This document shows positions 33,087 to 45,522 of a stretch of 64,000 bases of DNA, piece after piece (position 1 is the first letter of the stretch; each line of letters opens with the position of its first letter). The notes beneath the pieces are model-generated. The model did not search any database. It saw nothing but the letters and a program-made list of their open reading frames with translations, and had not been told where the DNA came from. The DNA comes from Armigeres subalbatus (Eukaryota > Arthropoda > Insecta > Diptera > Culicidae). The position numbers and the translations under genes were made by a program. The stretch lies in assembly GCF_024139115.2 (NCBI RefSeq), contig NW_026942958.1, positions 496,001 to 560,000 of the forward strand, read 5' to 3'.

Positions 33087-36000
33087 TTCTGTATATATCC
33101 AACTAGTATTTTATAATACATTATTCTGTTTTTCCTTTTACCTCTTTTTAGAGATTTACAGCCGAAGGCTGGCTCAATTCTTCGAAAAAGGCAAAACGTC
33201 TTCTACACAAATTCTGAAAAAATTCATCATGGTCATGAACCTTGCTTAACGTCCTACGTAATGAGGTCACGCTTCACGCGAATATATTCTGTTGGAAGAG
33301 AATAAATTCAAATAAAAAAAAGATTTCAAGATTATAAATTTAATTACAAAAAGATTCTGAGGTGGTGGAATAAAAGGGATGTACTAAACTCGTCTTATGA
33401 CAGGTGAAAACATCCCACTAAAACAGCTAAATAATTTTCTTACATATAGATTTCCATGCAAGGTTCCTCGCTTCAGAACGGCGCAAGTCCTAGAACATAC
33501 TTCGAACAACCATCTTGATGCAAGCTTTCCAAAACCAAATTCAAAACTCCATCCAATCCACGAACCACCGTGAACCGTTTCGCGAGGTTTCCTGTTACCA
33601 CTCCAGATGGTGGCGCTCGGCTGTCTGGTCCATTATCCGCGCGCGATACGCGACCAGGTCCGCAGATGCAGCAGCCGAACTTAAAGTTACCAACCGTGGA
33701 ACCGTTTCGCTCGTTTACCTGAAGAACTGGCCGATGCTTGACGACCCGCGATCGGTTGTTGTTTTGCGTTTTGACTCGCGGTAGCTATAGCGAATGCCCA
33801 TATGCGTGTGTTTGTATTAGTGGTGGTACTAAATCACCGAGAAGGGTCCCAATCAGCGCTGGAGCGCCCTGCTGGAGCACCAATCAGGACCACAATCATT
33901 CCCAGTGTTCTGGCTGAATCGGATGAGTTGATCGGAAAATCGAGGGTGGAATAATTGACCTAATAGTCTAGTTTGCTCGTTAAGTCATGCCCTATGGATG
34001 CAATCGGTGAAAATTATCGTAAAATGCAATTTTGGTGAAATGTATGGAATGTGTTATTATCTTCCTTACTCTCATACTTCTTTGGGTGGTCGGTGTTGTA
34101 GTTGTGTTTTGAACCTGCTTATTCGTTATGCTGCAGTGGTGGAGCAAGTTGGTGTGAGGTGTCCGAGTCCCGGTTTAGAAATTGCTAACCCGTGCTTGTG
34201 TGCATGAAAATTTAGATCGCGATCGAGAGGATCTATTTTGATGATTTGCAATGATTTGATTGCCTAATTCGATGTTTTAATCATCAAACATTAATCTCTG
34301 ATATGTAAACAATTCATGCAGTTGATGTCAAGAGATCAATTTAAAATCGCTGCAACCCAGTCAGTGTAATTATTCTCCAACCTGTCAAAGTTGCTCAATG
34401 CTGTTGGTGTAGTTTCGATCGTCAGGAGGAATTTCCTACTCGCACACAGCATCAAACACTTTTCATCGAGGAGACAAACTTGCCANNNNNNNNNNNNNNN
34501 NNNNNNNNNNTTCTTTCCGTGATGAGAGCCGCCATTGATTGATGGGACATAAACGGGCTTGCGCACGCCACGAACAAGCCAACGACCCAGCTCTATTGGG
34601 GCTGCGTCGAATCAGATCGGAAAAGAGAAGGAACGGTAGAATCGTTTTCTCCGGCTGCATCCGAACGAGCCTCTAACGTTCTTTACGTATACCGACAACG
34701 AATGTAACGATGATGGTCACGATGGATGACGGATTATGGGATTACATGGCACACGGTCTGAATCCTCTTTGCGCCAGCGGGAACCGATTAAATCGATTCA
34801 GATGCAACAATGTTGCAAGTGTAAAAAGATAAATTGTCGCACAGTTGCTCTGGAATGCACAGAGCCACAAGCTTGATAGAAAACGGTGGAGAACAGCACA
34901 GCATAGAAACCACAAGAGGTGAGAATGGACAGTCGCTGGAAATGAGAGCATCAAAAGGTCAAAACGAATTAAGCTGCATAGATGTCTTCCGCAGTTTTGA
35001 GCACAGCCACTGCGACTTCATTTTAGTCCGTTCCGTGGAATTATGTGCTTCCGGGACGTTGTGGAAATGTTTCAAATAACGAAGAGTACATAGAAAGGCA
35101 GAAAGTGTATAGCCCAATTGCTGGACAACATTAAACGTAACTTGAAACGGAAACGTGCATAAGTGGAATTATCTTCGATTTTACCAAGTCACTACTCACT
35201 AAATGCTCTGCGATTCATCAAAGCTTTCAGTTTGAATAATGGTAGAAAATCAAATCAATGGCTGGCCAACAGTAGCCAATTTTGATATCATATCTCAAAA
35301 CCTTTTACGAGCATGAAATATGGATAAATATTTCAAAAGTTTCATCTCCTTATCTGCTTATTAACAAACAAACCCCTCGATGCAACACCGTATAAATATT
35401 TCAAAACGCGATTAGTTATTGCGTCCAAGATGTTGTTGCAAACCCGCTATCTGCTGTCCCATTTCACAGGAAAACATCTCCGCGAAGCGTCCAACAGTCT
35501 GCGACGTGACGACGACGATGATCGGAAACCGATACCCAAAATATTTCTAATTAACATCCAAAGCAGCCAACCATCGGAACCTCAATCTAGGAGGAAAATT
35601 TATTGAAAATCGTTTGCAAAAATATCAAACCAAGAGGGGATGGTCGGCCAGCGAGTAGGAGGCAACTCGTTGAGTTCCGAGAATTCCGATACGAGGGATT
35701 GCCGCAGATCGCCGGTTGGCTCCGCAAGGAAGCGCGGAGAATAAAGCGATTGCTGATTTATGGAAAGCGTAGATTAATTTATCAGAAGGAGGATGTTTGC
35801 ATTGTGATTTTATTTTATTTTAGAGAGAGAGGAGAGGATTGCTAAAATATTACACATTTAATATAATATATTCGCTTGTTCGATTAGATAGTAAGTAGCA
35901 CAAAACAAAATATGATGATTGGAGTGTGCGGAACAGTTTGACAAGCTGCTTTTAGAAAATTAGTAGAATTAGAATAGCGCAGTATAATTTGAAAATTGGA

Positions 36001-36399
36001 CCTAAGCAGAGCTCTATTAGTGTAAAAATGTCGAAATCACCTAATTTACACCTTCTTTCTGCGCAAAAGTCGACGAGACTGATCTAATTGGCGGCAGTCA
36101 ATTCGACCTCCTGAAGATTCTCCTACACGGTCATCATTACGTCATCGAGGCAAAGCACTTGTTTAATCCCTGGCCCACCATCGTACTTCACGTTTGCTAG
36201 CTGATTTTCTTCGATCTTTCATAATGTATTGCCGACCCACCTTCATTTACGCTCTTGAATTTCTGTTGATATCGGTTTTACATGGCATCGTCGATGGAGT
36301 CTAGCATTCGAGGTCCAGTTGTGAGACCACCAGGCCCGAGTTATAAAACGTGGACATCGGTCTACAGTCTGGCATGGAAATTATGGTAATGTGCACTTT
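33087..36399. other. No gene recognised; includes a 25-N gap
   Basis: This is the longest part of the window not assigned to repeats. Positions 33360-33405 contain a word (ggtggaat...ctcgtcttatgacagg) related to the 3' end of the Penelope-like element near 40430. N run at 34486-34510. Moderately GC-rich islands at 33530-33780, 34560-34760 and 35430-35760 have short frames without recognisable domains. They might be exons or regulatory DNA; the sequence alone does not show it. Confidence 0.35.
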
Positions 36400-38535
36400 T
36401 ATACCGTAGGAATAAAATAGACCCCATTTCGCGGTTCTTAGCCTCACTCCAGCAATTCTATCCCCACTCCTCGTGGCGCTGGCCAGGATAAGAGCAACCT
36501 TAGGGAAGATAGGGTAACCAACCCATGTGGAACCATGGTCGATGCTGACAGGGAAGGGGTTATTTGCTCCTATCATCAAGCGTCTTGTTAGAGCGGCTCA
36601 CGGCAGTGTCTGTTTCCATGTTAGGGCGGCTGATCACCAGCGAGGGACTCTAAACAGAACTGTGCACACTGTTGCATCGTGTCAGCATCGAGAAGTAGGT
36701 AGCGCGATGGTAGGCAACCCTGGTAAGGTAGTCTACCGAATATTCTACAGTCATACCAAGAAAGGCAGAAGTAGAGCAAACGGATTCATTCAAGAGCAAC
36801 AGACCTGGCATCGAAAAAGGACAACGATTGGAAAGTCGGATCGTGGAACGTAAGAACTTTGAATGAACCCCACGTGTAGGGCTCCTGGCTCGTGAGCTGC
36901 AGAAGGTTGACCTGAGTGTGGCAGCAATCCAGGAAATACGGTGGCCTAGAACTGGAGAACGTGAATTCCGCGGTGGATCCATAGCCAACACTTCATTCAG
37001 TCGAGTCAAGTACGAGACACTGAGACACCTTACTGTTGAGGTCAAAATACGTGTCTGTCAAGATACAATTAGTGGAATTAAATGGGATTGTATAAATCTG
37101 TCTTATAACAAGAAGACATTCCAAAAGCTCAAAATAATTTTCTTAACTTCATTCAAGTACCACATCCACAATAGCGGCGGTAACAGAGCAGAAATAGAGT
37201 GGCTTCATGGATCGGAAAGCAAATGAAGCGTGTTATTCGGTGGAAGTCGATAGGCGACCGAATTTGGAAATGAGGGCAAATTCTTCAACTATAGCCTGAT
37301 CTATCAACAAACGATAAACCTGATGACATGAAGGATGAGTTCTATGAGAGCTTTAATAAGGCTTACGGAGAATGCCCTAAAGATTGTCATCGGGTGCAAA
37401 AGCGCAAATCGGAAGATAAAGTTTCTTTCGCCCTGTCATTGGCACATGAAGCCTTCATAACGCTAACCAACGATAGGTCTGCGACTTGTAACCTTTTGCT
37501 GCTAAAGGAATGGAAACTGCAATACCTACAACAGAACGAGGCGTTTCAATGTCCAACGCTTGTTAGTTGAAGGAGTTGCTGAATAGTTCCACCAGAAGCG
37601 ATAGGGGCTACCAGATTTGGTGACGCAACAGATTGTGGAAACTATCCACGAAGCTGGGACTACAACAGCGCAGGAAGTGTTAGACACGCACAGACGCCAA
37701 CGAAATGGTTGGTTTGATGAGGACGAGAAAAAGGAGTCAAATGTTAGTGGCTCGACCCGTTCCAACAGAGAGCGGTACAGTGTAGCAAGGGCAGAAGAGA
37801 AACGAATCCACCGCAGAAAAAAGGCAACACGAAGAGAGTGTGATAGCTGAAGCGCAGGAAAACATGGATAGAAACGATATGCGGAGGCTTTACGCAACTG
37901 TCAATGGCGCGCGGCATAAAACTGCGCCAGTGCCCACCATGTGCAATGACCGAGAGGGTAGTTTGCTGACAGACAAGACTATGGTGGCAGCCAGGAAGAA
38001 GGAGCACTGAAGATTTGTCTAACGGTGAAAGTGAAGGTGCATTAAGGAGCAGGATGGACATAGTTGGCGACGGTCAAGCTGTGGAACCTGAAGCTGAAAA
38101 ACAGTATAGCTGTGGAAAGGACGAGATCCCGGTCGAGCTTCTCAAACTTGGAAGAGAGCAGTGCATCAATCAATCCACCACATTCAGAAAATATGGAGGA
38201 TGAAGAACTGCCTGCCAGCTGGTCTATGAGAAAGGGCACAGATGTGTCAATTACAGAGGGATCACAATTCTGAACTCGGCGTACAAAATCTGTCGCGTAT
38301 CCTGTTTAACAGACTGAAACGCTTGAGGAGTCCTTATATACCAGGCAGGTTTTCGTGAGGGCTGATCAACGACGGATCAGAAGTTAAGCCTGGATGATCC
38401 TTGATAAATTCCGGGAGCACAACTGCAGAATCACCATCATCTGTTCATTGATTTCAAAGCAGCGTACGATCTAGTAAAAAGATAAGCTGTGGCAGATAAT
38501 ATGTGCAGATGAGAAAATTATTTTGAGCTTTTAGT
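36400..38535 (+). pseudogene. RTE-like element E, 5' part
   Basis: A third, more decayed RTE-like family. Readable pieces in order are WNVRTLNEP (about 36846), VAAIQEIRWPRTGERE (36916, endonuclease catalytic Glu), DEFYESFNKAYGECP (37333), a linker with NGWFDED (37710), LYATVNGARHKTAPVP (37893), GKDEIPVELLKLG (38116), YRGITILNSAYKI (38250) and LFIDFKAAYD (38442). These motifs fit an RTE endonuclease-RT protein. Stops and frameshifts are frequent. It is interrupted by a small Penelope-like piece at 37000-37145 and by a larger one from about 38540; RT sequence resumes at 40456. The left boundary is approximate. Confidence 0.78.
37000..37145 (+). mobile_element. Short Penelope-like 3' fragment with 10-bp target duplication
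   Basis: The first 110 bp (gtcgagtcaagtacgagaca onward) match 40353-40460, the end of the larger Penelope-like copy. The insert is flanked by acttcattca at 36990-36999 and 37146-37155. Removing it joins the RTE frame across ANTSF and KYHIHNSGG. It is a severely truncated insertion, non-coding. Confidence 0.82.
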
Positions 38536-38539
38536 GGAA

Positions 38540-40455
38540 TGTTGATCAGCGGGACCAGAATAGTGAGAAAGACAAGACGCCATCAAAGCAGGACATCGAA
38601 CGACGAGAGGAGGATTTTAAAGGAGTTGAAGGAGCAGTTTACTACATGAAGGCGGACAAAGGAAACGCAGTGGTGATGATGGACAAAGAGGACTACGATG
38701 AACAGATGAAAAAAATCAAGGAGGACCCAGGCATTTGAGAGTGGACCCACTACCCGGACTAATCCGACTTACGGATAAAACGATAAAGGAATGCAAGACG
38801 ATCATCGAGAAGCCCGGTTAAAATGACGAACCCCGTGTTTCCAAGGATCAAAGGACTACCAAAGATACATAAGCCAGGTACGAGATGCGAGAAATAGTTT
38901 CACAGTGGGATCCTACACAAAATTTGGCCAAATGGTTAGTCAAGGAGTTCCAGAGTATTCCGAAGCCGTTCCCCAGCAGATCAGTTGTTAACACCAGGAG
39001 TTCACCAAGAGGATATTGGAATCAGGAAACATCGGAGAAGAGGACATCATGGTATCATTCGACGGGCATTGTTCCCAAGCGTTCCTGTGAAGGATGCTCT
39101 GAACCTTTGGAGGATTGGCTAATAGAACAAGGACGGATCAGCAGGGCGAGGAAAAGTAAAGAGTACTGCTTGCAAGATTATGCATGAATGAGAACTACTT
39201 TACATTCCGGAAGCTTCTACAACAAACGATGGTGTCTGCGGAAATCCTATCACCGTTTTTGTGCGAATTATTCATGGCGAATTTGGAGGACAACCTAGAG
39301 GAACAAGGAGTACTACCGAGAAATGGTAGAAGACGGACGACATTTTCAGCATTATCAACCGGAAAGATTACCCAGGATTTTGAGCGATAAACAACGTGCA
39401 TAAAGACATCAAATTCACCCACGGGGAGGAAAAGGAAGGTAAATTACCTTTCTTGGATCTACTGGTTATGAAGGAACAAATGCAACATTAGACTTCGAAA
39501 TCTACAGGAAGCACCAATACCATGAGATCATCCCATAATCATCCTCGTATCAGCATAAAATGGCAGCTTTTCATCACATGATCCACAGGATGCAGACGAT
39601 TCCTGAGCAAAGAAGGAAAACGAAGGAGCTACAACACATCATGGAAACAGCGAAGATTAACGGATACAAGGAAAGAACATACAAGCAATCATCAACACGA
39701 AGCAGAGGAACCTACGGAAAAACGAACTGACAACACTGACACGATCGATGAACGCCGAAGAGGGTATCGGTCCCCTAGATCGACACATCACCCACCAGCT
39801 ACGCATCGACTGAGGAAATTCGGCATTGATTTAGTATTCTCCAGAAGCAATCAACTGAAGACACTGTTGGCCCACAAAGGATAGAGTAGAAATGTTCAGC
39901 GGGTTTATCAAATTAATTGTTCACAGTGTGATAAAGTATATGTAGGTCAACAAAAAGATCGTTAGATGTAAGGTTCAAAGAACATATTGCAGAAGTAAGT
40001 AAGGCTAAGAGGAAACTGATAAGGGATTAAATTATGAGTTTAGGTCTAAGGTAGCTGAACATGTATCAGGAAAATCATTCAATTACGACATCAAACATTA
40101 AAATTTTAAGAAAATCTCTTCCGTGGAAACTTGATGTTGCTGAGAGCTTTGAAATCACGACAGGTACAAACGCGGTTGTTGAATAAAGATCAAGGAAATG
40201 GTAGCTCCTGGCTCTTCATGTTTATACCTAAGCATTAAGCGCAACAAACAGTAGAAGTAAACACCGTAGTAAATGTAATCAGATAAGTACCTAGATAAAT
40301 TATTATACCTACGTAGTATAAATAGTGTAAGCTGCGATCATTTTCTTCAAGTCGAGTCAAGACGAGACACTGAAGACGGCCTTACTGTTGAGGTCGAAAT
40401 ACGATCTGTCAAGATACAATGAAGTGGTGGAATTCAATGGATTGTATTAACTCGT
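38540..40455 (+). pseudogene. Penelope-like element (RT plus GIY-YIG remnants)
   Basis: Penelope-like elements combine a telomerase-related RT with a GIY-YIG endonuclease. Motifs seen across frames: MKADKGNAVVMMDKEDY (38646), FPRIKGLPKIHKPG (38838), REIVSQWDPTQNLAKW (38890), IMVSFD (motif A, 39048), LSPFLCELFMANLEDNLE (motif B, 39249), LPFLDLLV (39442) and AAFHHMIHRMQTIP (39560). The endonuclease relic is KINCSQCDKVYVGQQ (39909), where YVG with a Cys pair matches the GIY-YIG core, followed by a degraded FKEHIAE-like stretch. There are many stops and frameshifts. It lies inside RTE element E. Ends are approximate and no target duplication was found. Confidence 0.85.
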
Positions 40456-40650
40456 CTTATGGCATGTTTCCGGCGAAAGACCGAGACGATACGCAACGCT
40501 GGATGGCTCGAAATCAAGTGTTCGGATCGCAGAGGAAGTGTCAACCTCGTTTGTGACCTTAAACGGATTGAAGCAGGGCGATGCACTTTCGAATTTATTG
40601 TTCAACATTACACTCGAGGGCCAGAGTACGTTAATGAAAAGCTTTGGATG
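40456..40650 (+). pseudogene. RTE-like element E, 3' remainder
   Basis: After the Penelope-like insertion the RTE palm resumes: DGSKSSVRIAEEVSTSFVTL with frameshift, then LKQGDALSNLLFNITLEG (about 40565-40620), the RT motif B region. The element is then truncated at the start of a repeat field; the active-site FADD and C-terminal parts are absent. Confidence 0.78.
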
Positions 40651-40659
40651 AGCGCGTTC

Positions 40660-41090
40660 TATGGTGAGTTACCTCCTCCGATGGCCACTGGTCCATCAAA
40701 ATGGGTCACGACAATCATTCGTCACCAAAGTGCGATAATAAAAGCTTTATAAAAACCGCACTTTTTAGGATAAGTTTCATGAATGATCACTTTACGGATG
40801 TCTCGGGTCTTCAAGAACCTCCGGTGGCACCTCAAGTTCATCACAATGGGTCACCACAATCAATTACTCAGCGTTCGAAAATGGTAAACTTTAAAAAAAA
40901 CGGTTTTCTTTGAAAAGTTTGGACGTGCCTAACTTCAGGAAGATTCCGGTGGCGCTCAGGTCCATCAAAATGGAGCCGAAATATTTTTCACTCAGCGTTC
41001 GATATTGAAAATCTTTAAAAACGCGTTCTTATATGTTGAGATTCATGAATTGATCACATTTACGGATGTTCCGGATCTTCCGGAGCGGCA
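40660..41090. repeat. About 3 degenerate units, roughly 140 bp each
   Basis: Recurring words in order are ggtccatcaaaatgg, cactcagcgttcga, a tttaaaaacg-ttctt stretch and tgatcac-tttacggatgt, at about 40690, 40830 and 40960, with spacing near 130-145 bp. The tttacggat word also occurs in the 15.3-16.9 kb satellite, but I cannot show the two are related. Confidence 0.65.
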
Positions 41091-41299
41091 ACGGACCGTG
41101 GAATTCAGAATATTCATATACATAAATAGAAATAGACATTAAATGGCTACTTTCTTTGGGATTATTGGTACGCGAATTTGTGAGCATTTTCAAAATAATC
41201 CTTCGAAAGGCAAGAAAGCACGGCAAAAATTGGCCTAGAATCCATGTTCTTAAAAACGATTCCGGAGAACCAGAATTTCAAATTCGTAGTGGTCCAAAG

Positions 41300-41600
41300 A
41301 CTATTGTAAGAGAGTAGCATTACTTCCATCCGTTACCCCAGATATTGAGGACTAATCACTATCTCTTAGATGGAAGCACAGCACTTCCAATACTCGAGAT
41401 CTGCCCACGTCCTTGCGAATGCCGAGGAAGGAGAAGGATGGTTAGTTGGACACCTTCTTAAGAAAGATGCAGAGAACGTGAAACACAGAAAGAACTAAGA
41501 TAGAAATACAAAGTAGCAGAGGGACGAGCCGGAATTGAACTCACGGCCTCCTGCTTATAGGCAGAAGCGGTAGCCACTAGACTATCGCTCTTCATACCGA
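41300..41600 (-). repeat. tRNA-derived SINE (second family)
   Basis: On the minus strand, 41597-41530 resembles a tRNA head: a box A-like tagtctagtggctaccg and a box B-like gagttcaattccggc. A non-tRNA body continues toward about 41300. The sequence does not match the SINE at 480 and 53587, so it is a separate family. The head lacks a clean fold and tRNA terminus, so I do not call a tRNA gene. Confidence 0.7.
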
Positions 41601-41857
41601 TTCCAACCAGAATGATCAATCTGAAAAATCCGACATCCGGAATCCATACTTTAATTTGGATCTAAAGAAAATTGGTTCGAAAAGAACTTTGGGAACGAAT
41701 TCAAGTTGGGATATGGCACAATCTGTCACTTGTTTGTCATGGCGTTCCTAAAAAAGTTCGTTTCAAAAGTTAGAAAAGTCAAAAATTTCAAAATTCAATC
41801 TCATTTGGTTACAAAACTGCAACGTTTTTAAATCATCTCTGCGAATAGACATGCATA

Positions 41858-42043
41858 CACGCAAAAAGCGTTCCTGAATTCGTGAACAGCAAAAATACAT
41901 CGATGATCATGGATTCGGAACCAGTCACGTTTTCCAGAACGTTCCAGAAAACGTGACTGTGTTCCCGAATCCATGGCTGTTGTTCACGATAAGTACACGT
42001 GAACTTGTTAGTTCACGAATTCATGAACGCTTTTTTTTGCGTG
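41858..42043. mobile_element. TA-flanked foldback MITE, 186 bp
   Basis: The ends cacgcaaaaagcgttc and, reversed, cacgcaaaaaaaagcgttc pair and continue into tgaattcgtgaac. TA lies on both sides (41856-41857 and 42044-42045). The centre holds a second perfect stem: agtcacgttttc and gaaaacgtgact (about 41926-41963). No coding capacity. Confidence 0.9.
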
Positions 42044-42204
42044 TAGAAAGGTTTAAGGCCGACAAAGCAGAACAAAGTTGATGACCTTACGATCGTTTTG
42101 CATACTGTAGAAAAATGTTCATCGCGATCTCCGATCGTTCTACGTCCAATAAACACGAACAAGGCCTGCACTCCTTACGGGCTCCAATACCCTCAGTTTA
42201 AGTC

Positions 42205-42455
42205 AGTTTATAATGATACTCTAAACCACATACCTAACTGTCCAACTCTTGACATATATGAGGCCGTCGGTGAGTCGCTGGCCTTTCGTTAAGTAGATGT
42301 CATATAATCATTTTCTTTCCTTCCTTAGTAACGGAGAAGATGGCGTGGCCAGAAGTAGAGCTTTCATTTGTTATCATTTGGATTATCGTTAATTTTATTT
42401 GATTATCAATTGATTCCATTAAATCCAAAGGAAATTCATACAATTGGGGTATGAA
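42205..42455 (+). repeat. Dispersed repeat G, copy 1
   Basis: It matches 51128-51370 in the same orientation: ataatgatactc, cttgacatatatgaggccgt, cgtcggtgagtcgctggcct, cgttaagtagatgtcat and taacggagaagatg. Function and family are unknown. The 3' part degenerates around the caattgggg word. Confidence 0.75.
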
Positions 42456-42559
42456 TGGGTTTTAAGACAAAAGTAAAAAAACAAATCTCATCTCTAAATC
42501 TTCGTTGATTCATCCAAATGGAAAGTTGGCAATTTAGATATGAGTTACTTTTGAAAGTC

Positions 42560-45435
42560 CTGGTGTAGGTGGACCTAAACAGCCCTGACACGACGGCCCT
42601 CCGACGAGACAGGAGGTTTGCGCTCCCAATAACGCCGCCAGAAAACCAATCATTACGAACAATATAAGAGATAATGCGACTCGATATAATCGGCAAAGAC
42701 CCAGGCGACGAATACAGGATCACGATTGGAAGCTTGGAACATGAATTGCAAGTCGCTAGGTTTCGCAGGTTGCGACAGGATGATCTACGATGAATTACAT
42801 CCCGCAACTTCGACGCGGCGCTGCAGGAGATTTGCGACAGAAAGTGTGGAAAAGCGGGCATCGAGCGGCTACCTCTACCAAAGCTGTGGCACCACCAACG
42901 AGCTGGGAACCGGCTTCATAGTGCTGGGTAAGATGCGCCAACGCGTGATTGGGCAGCCAATCAACGCAAGGATGCAAGCTGAGGATTAAAGGCCGTTTCT
43001 TCAACTATAGCATCATCAACGGACTGCCCACACGAAGGGAGACCGACGACGAGAAAGAAGCGTTCTACGCACAGGTGGCAGACATACGAGGATGCCCACT
43101 GCGGACGTCAAACGTCATCGGTGACATGAAGCACAGGTAGGAAGGAGGAATGGAGACCGGTCATCGGACCGGATAGTCTGCACACCGTATCGAATGACAA
43201 CGGCCAACGATGCATAAACTTCGCAGCCTCGGAATGGTAGTCCGGACTCTTCCCGCAAAATATCCACAAGGCCACATGGAATCACCTAACCAAGAAACGG
43301 AAACCAAATCGACCACGTTCTAATCGACGGAAATTCTTCTCCGACATCACGAACGTCCGCACTTACGAGCGAATATTGAATCCGACCACTACCTCGTTGC
43401 AGTATGCCTGCGCTCAAAACTCGACGGTGTACACACGTCGAAGTCGGACGCCGCGGCTTAACATTGGCGGCTACAAGATGGTGACTAGCCCAAGAAACGC
43501 GCAGCAGCTGAAGTGGCATTCAACGGAAGAGCAGCAGGCGCAGCGTCTCTGAAGATGGCTGAGAGAATTCGATCCGCATTGAGCACCGAACCGCCGCACT
43601 TGGCACGGTGCCCCGGATCAGAGAAACGACTGGTATGACGGCGAATGTGAGCAGTTAGTGGAAGAGAAGAATGCAGCATGGGAGATTGCTGCACCGCAGA
43701 GGGCGAACGAGGCACGATATAAACAGGCGCGGAACAGACAAAACTGATTTTCCGGAGGAAAAGCGCCAGCAGGAAGATCGAGACCGTGAAGAAACGGAGC
43801 AACTGTACCGCGCAATAAACGAAAGTTCTGAGGTTAAACGTTACGTAAGGGCCACGTGCCAGCCCTGATATGTGGGACATAACGGGAACCTTCTTACGAA
43901 CGAGCGTGAGTGATCCAAAGGTGGCGGCAGCACTACGAAGAACACCTGAATGGCGATGTGAGACGAAGATGGCGGTATGGTGATGGACCTGGAGACGCGC
44001 GAGGACATAACTCCGGCTCCGATCTCCAGGAAATCCAGGAGGAGATTGCGGCTAAAACAAAGCCCCTGGGTTGACCAACTACCAGGAGAGTTTAAACACG
44101 GTGGTAGGCACTGGCTAGAGCGCTGCACTGGGTCATTACCAAGTTTGGGAGGAGTTTGCCGCAGGAGTGGATGGAAGTGTCGTGTCCCATCTACAAAGGG
44201 CGATAAGCTGGATTGTACAACTACGCGCAATCACATTGCTGAACGCCGCCTACAGGTACTCTCCCAAATTTTATGCCGTCGACTAGCACAACTGCAAGGA
44301 GTTCGTGAGGCAGTACCAGGGAGTTTATGGGGAACGCTCACCACGGACCAGGTGTGCCATCGCAAGTACGCAGAAATGCGCGAATAACGTGCCACACATC
44401 ATCTATTATGACTTACGCACATAGATACAATCGATCGGACCAGCTATGGCAGCTAATGCACGAAACGGTTTCCGGATAAAATACGGTTGATCAAAGCGAC
44501 GATGGATCGGGTGATGTGCGTAGTTCGAGTTCTAGCTTCTCGAGTCCCTTCGAAACGCAGAGGGTTCGGCAAGGTGATGTCTTTCGTGTCTGTATTCAAC
44601 ATCGCTTTGAGGAGTAATACGAAGAGCAGGGATTACACGAGTGGTAAATTTTCAAAGTCCGTCCAGTATTTGGTTTCGCGACGACATGATATTATGGCAC
44701 GTAACTTTGAGAAAGATGGAGGAAGTCTACATCAGACTGAAAGGAAGCTAACGGATGGACTAGTCATCACGTCGAAGACGAGATGATATGAAGAGGTCAA
44801 GAGAAGATCAATGTGAGCCACCCACCGCGAGTTTTATCGGTGGTGACGAAACTGGGTAGAAGAATTGTGATTGGCTCACTGGTGACTGCCGAAATGCACC
44901 AGCAGAGAAATTCGAGACGCATAGGCTGAAATCGTACGTACTTGACTCCGCAGACGCTCGATCGAATAGAGTTCGCCGCCGACCAAACTGACAATCTACA
45001 AACGCTAATTAGACCGGTAGTCTCTACGGACACGAGACTGGACGATGCTCGTGGAGGACCAACGCGCACTGGAGTTCGAAAGGAAAGGCTGCACCTATGG
45101 TGGGTAGATGGCGAGGTACGGAGGAGGCGAATGAACACGAATTGATCAGCTGTTGGGAGAACCATCCATCGTTCACACCGCGAAAATCGGACACTGCGGT
45201 GGGCCGGGACGTAGCCAGAATGTCGGACAGTAATCCTGGAAATGGTTCTCGACAACGATCCGACGGGCACAAGAAGGGAGGGTAGCGGGCAGATTCGATC
45301 AGGTGGAAGATGACTTGCGGACCCTCCGTAGACTGCGTGGTTGGCGACGTGTAGCGCATGACCGCCGAATGGAGAAGACTCTTATATACCGCACAGGCCA
45401 CTTCGGCCTTAGTCTGAATAATAATAAATAATACT
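42560..45435 (+). pseudogene. RTE-like family D, copy D2 (indel-riddled)
   Basis: A nearly full-length but heavily eroded element. Endonuclease pieces: WNMNCKSLGFAGCD (42738), an AGDFA-type remnant, CGTTNELGTGFIVLGKMRQR (42887) and LRIKGRFFNYSIINGL (42978). RT pieces: VDQLPGE (44065), NAAY (44240), DRVMCVVRV (44500), a FADD remnant near 44677 and IKATMDR. The C-terminal RR.N-H-L and DSNP region ends with a hairpin (45395-45409) and an aataataataaataata tail at about 45415-45433. Compared with D1 and D3 it shows unusually many 1-4 base deletions. No continuous frame exceeds about 135 codons. Confidence 0.85.
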
Positions 45436-45522
45436 TTTGAAACTAGTGAACAGATCTTAATAATACACGCAGTCAATAGCAATGTAGATAGACCCATTAA
45501 GAAGATTAAGAAAAGAAGAAGA

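Noticed and set aside
41530..41597. Possible tRNA gene on the minus strand
   Set aside because: tRNA-like head joined to a non-tRNA body without a clean acceptor stem; better explained as a SINE.
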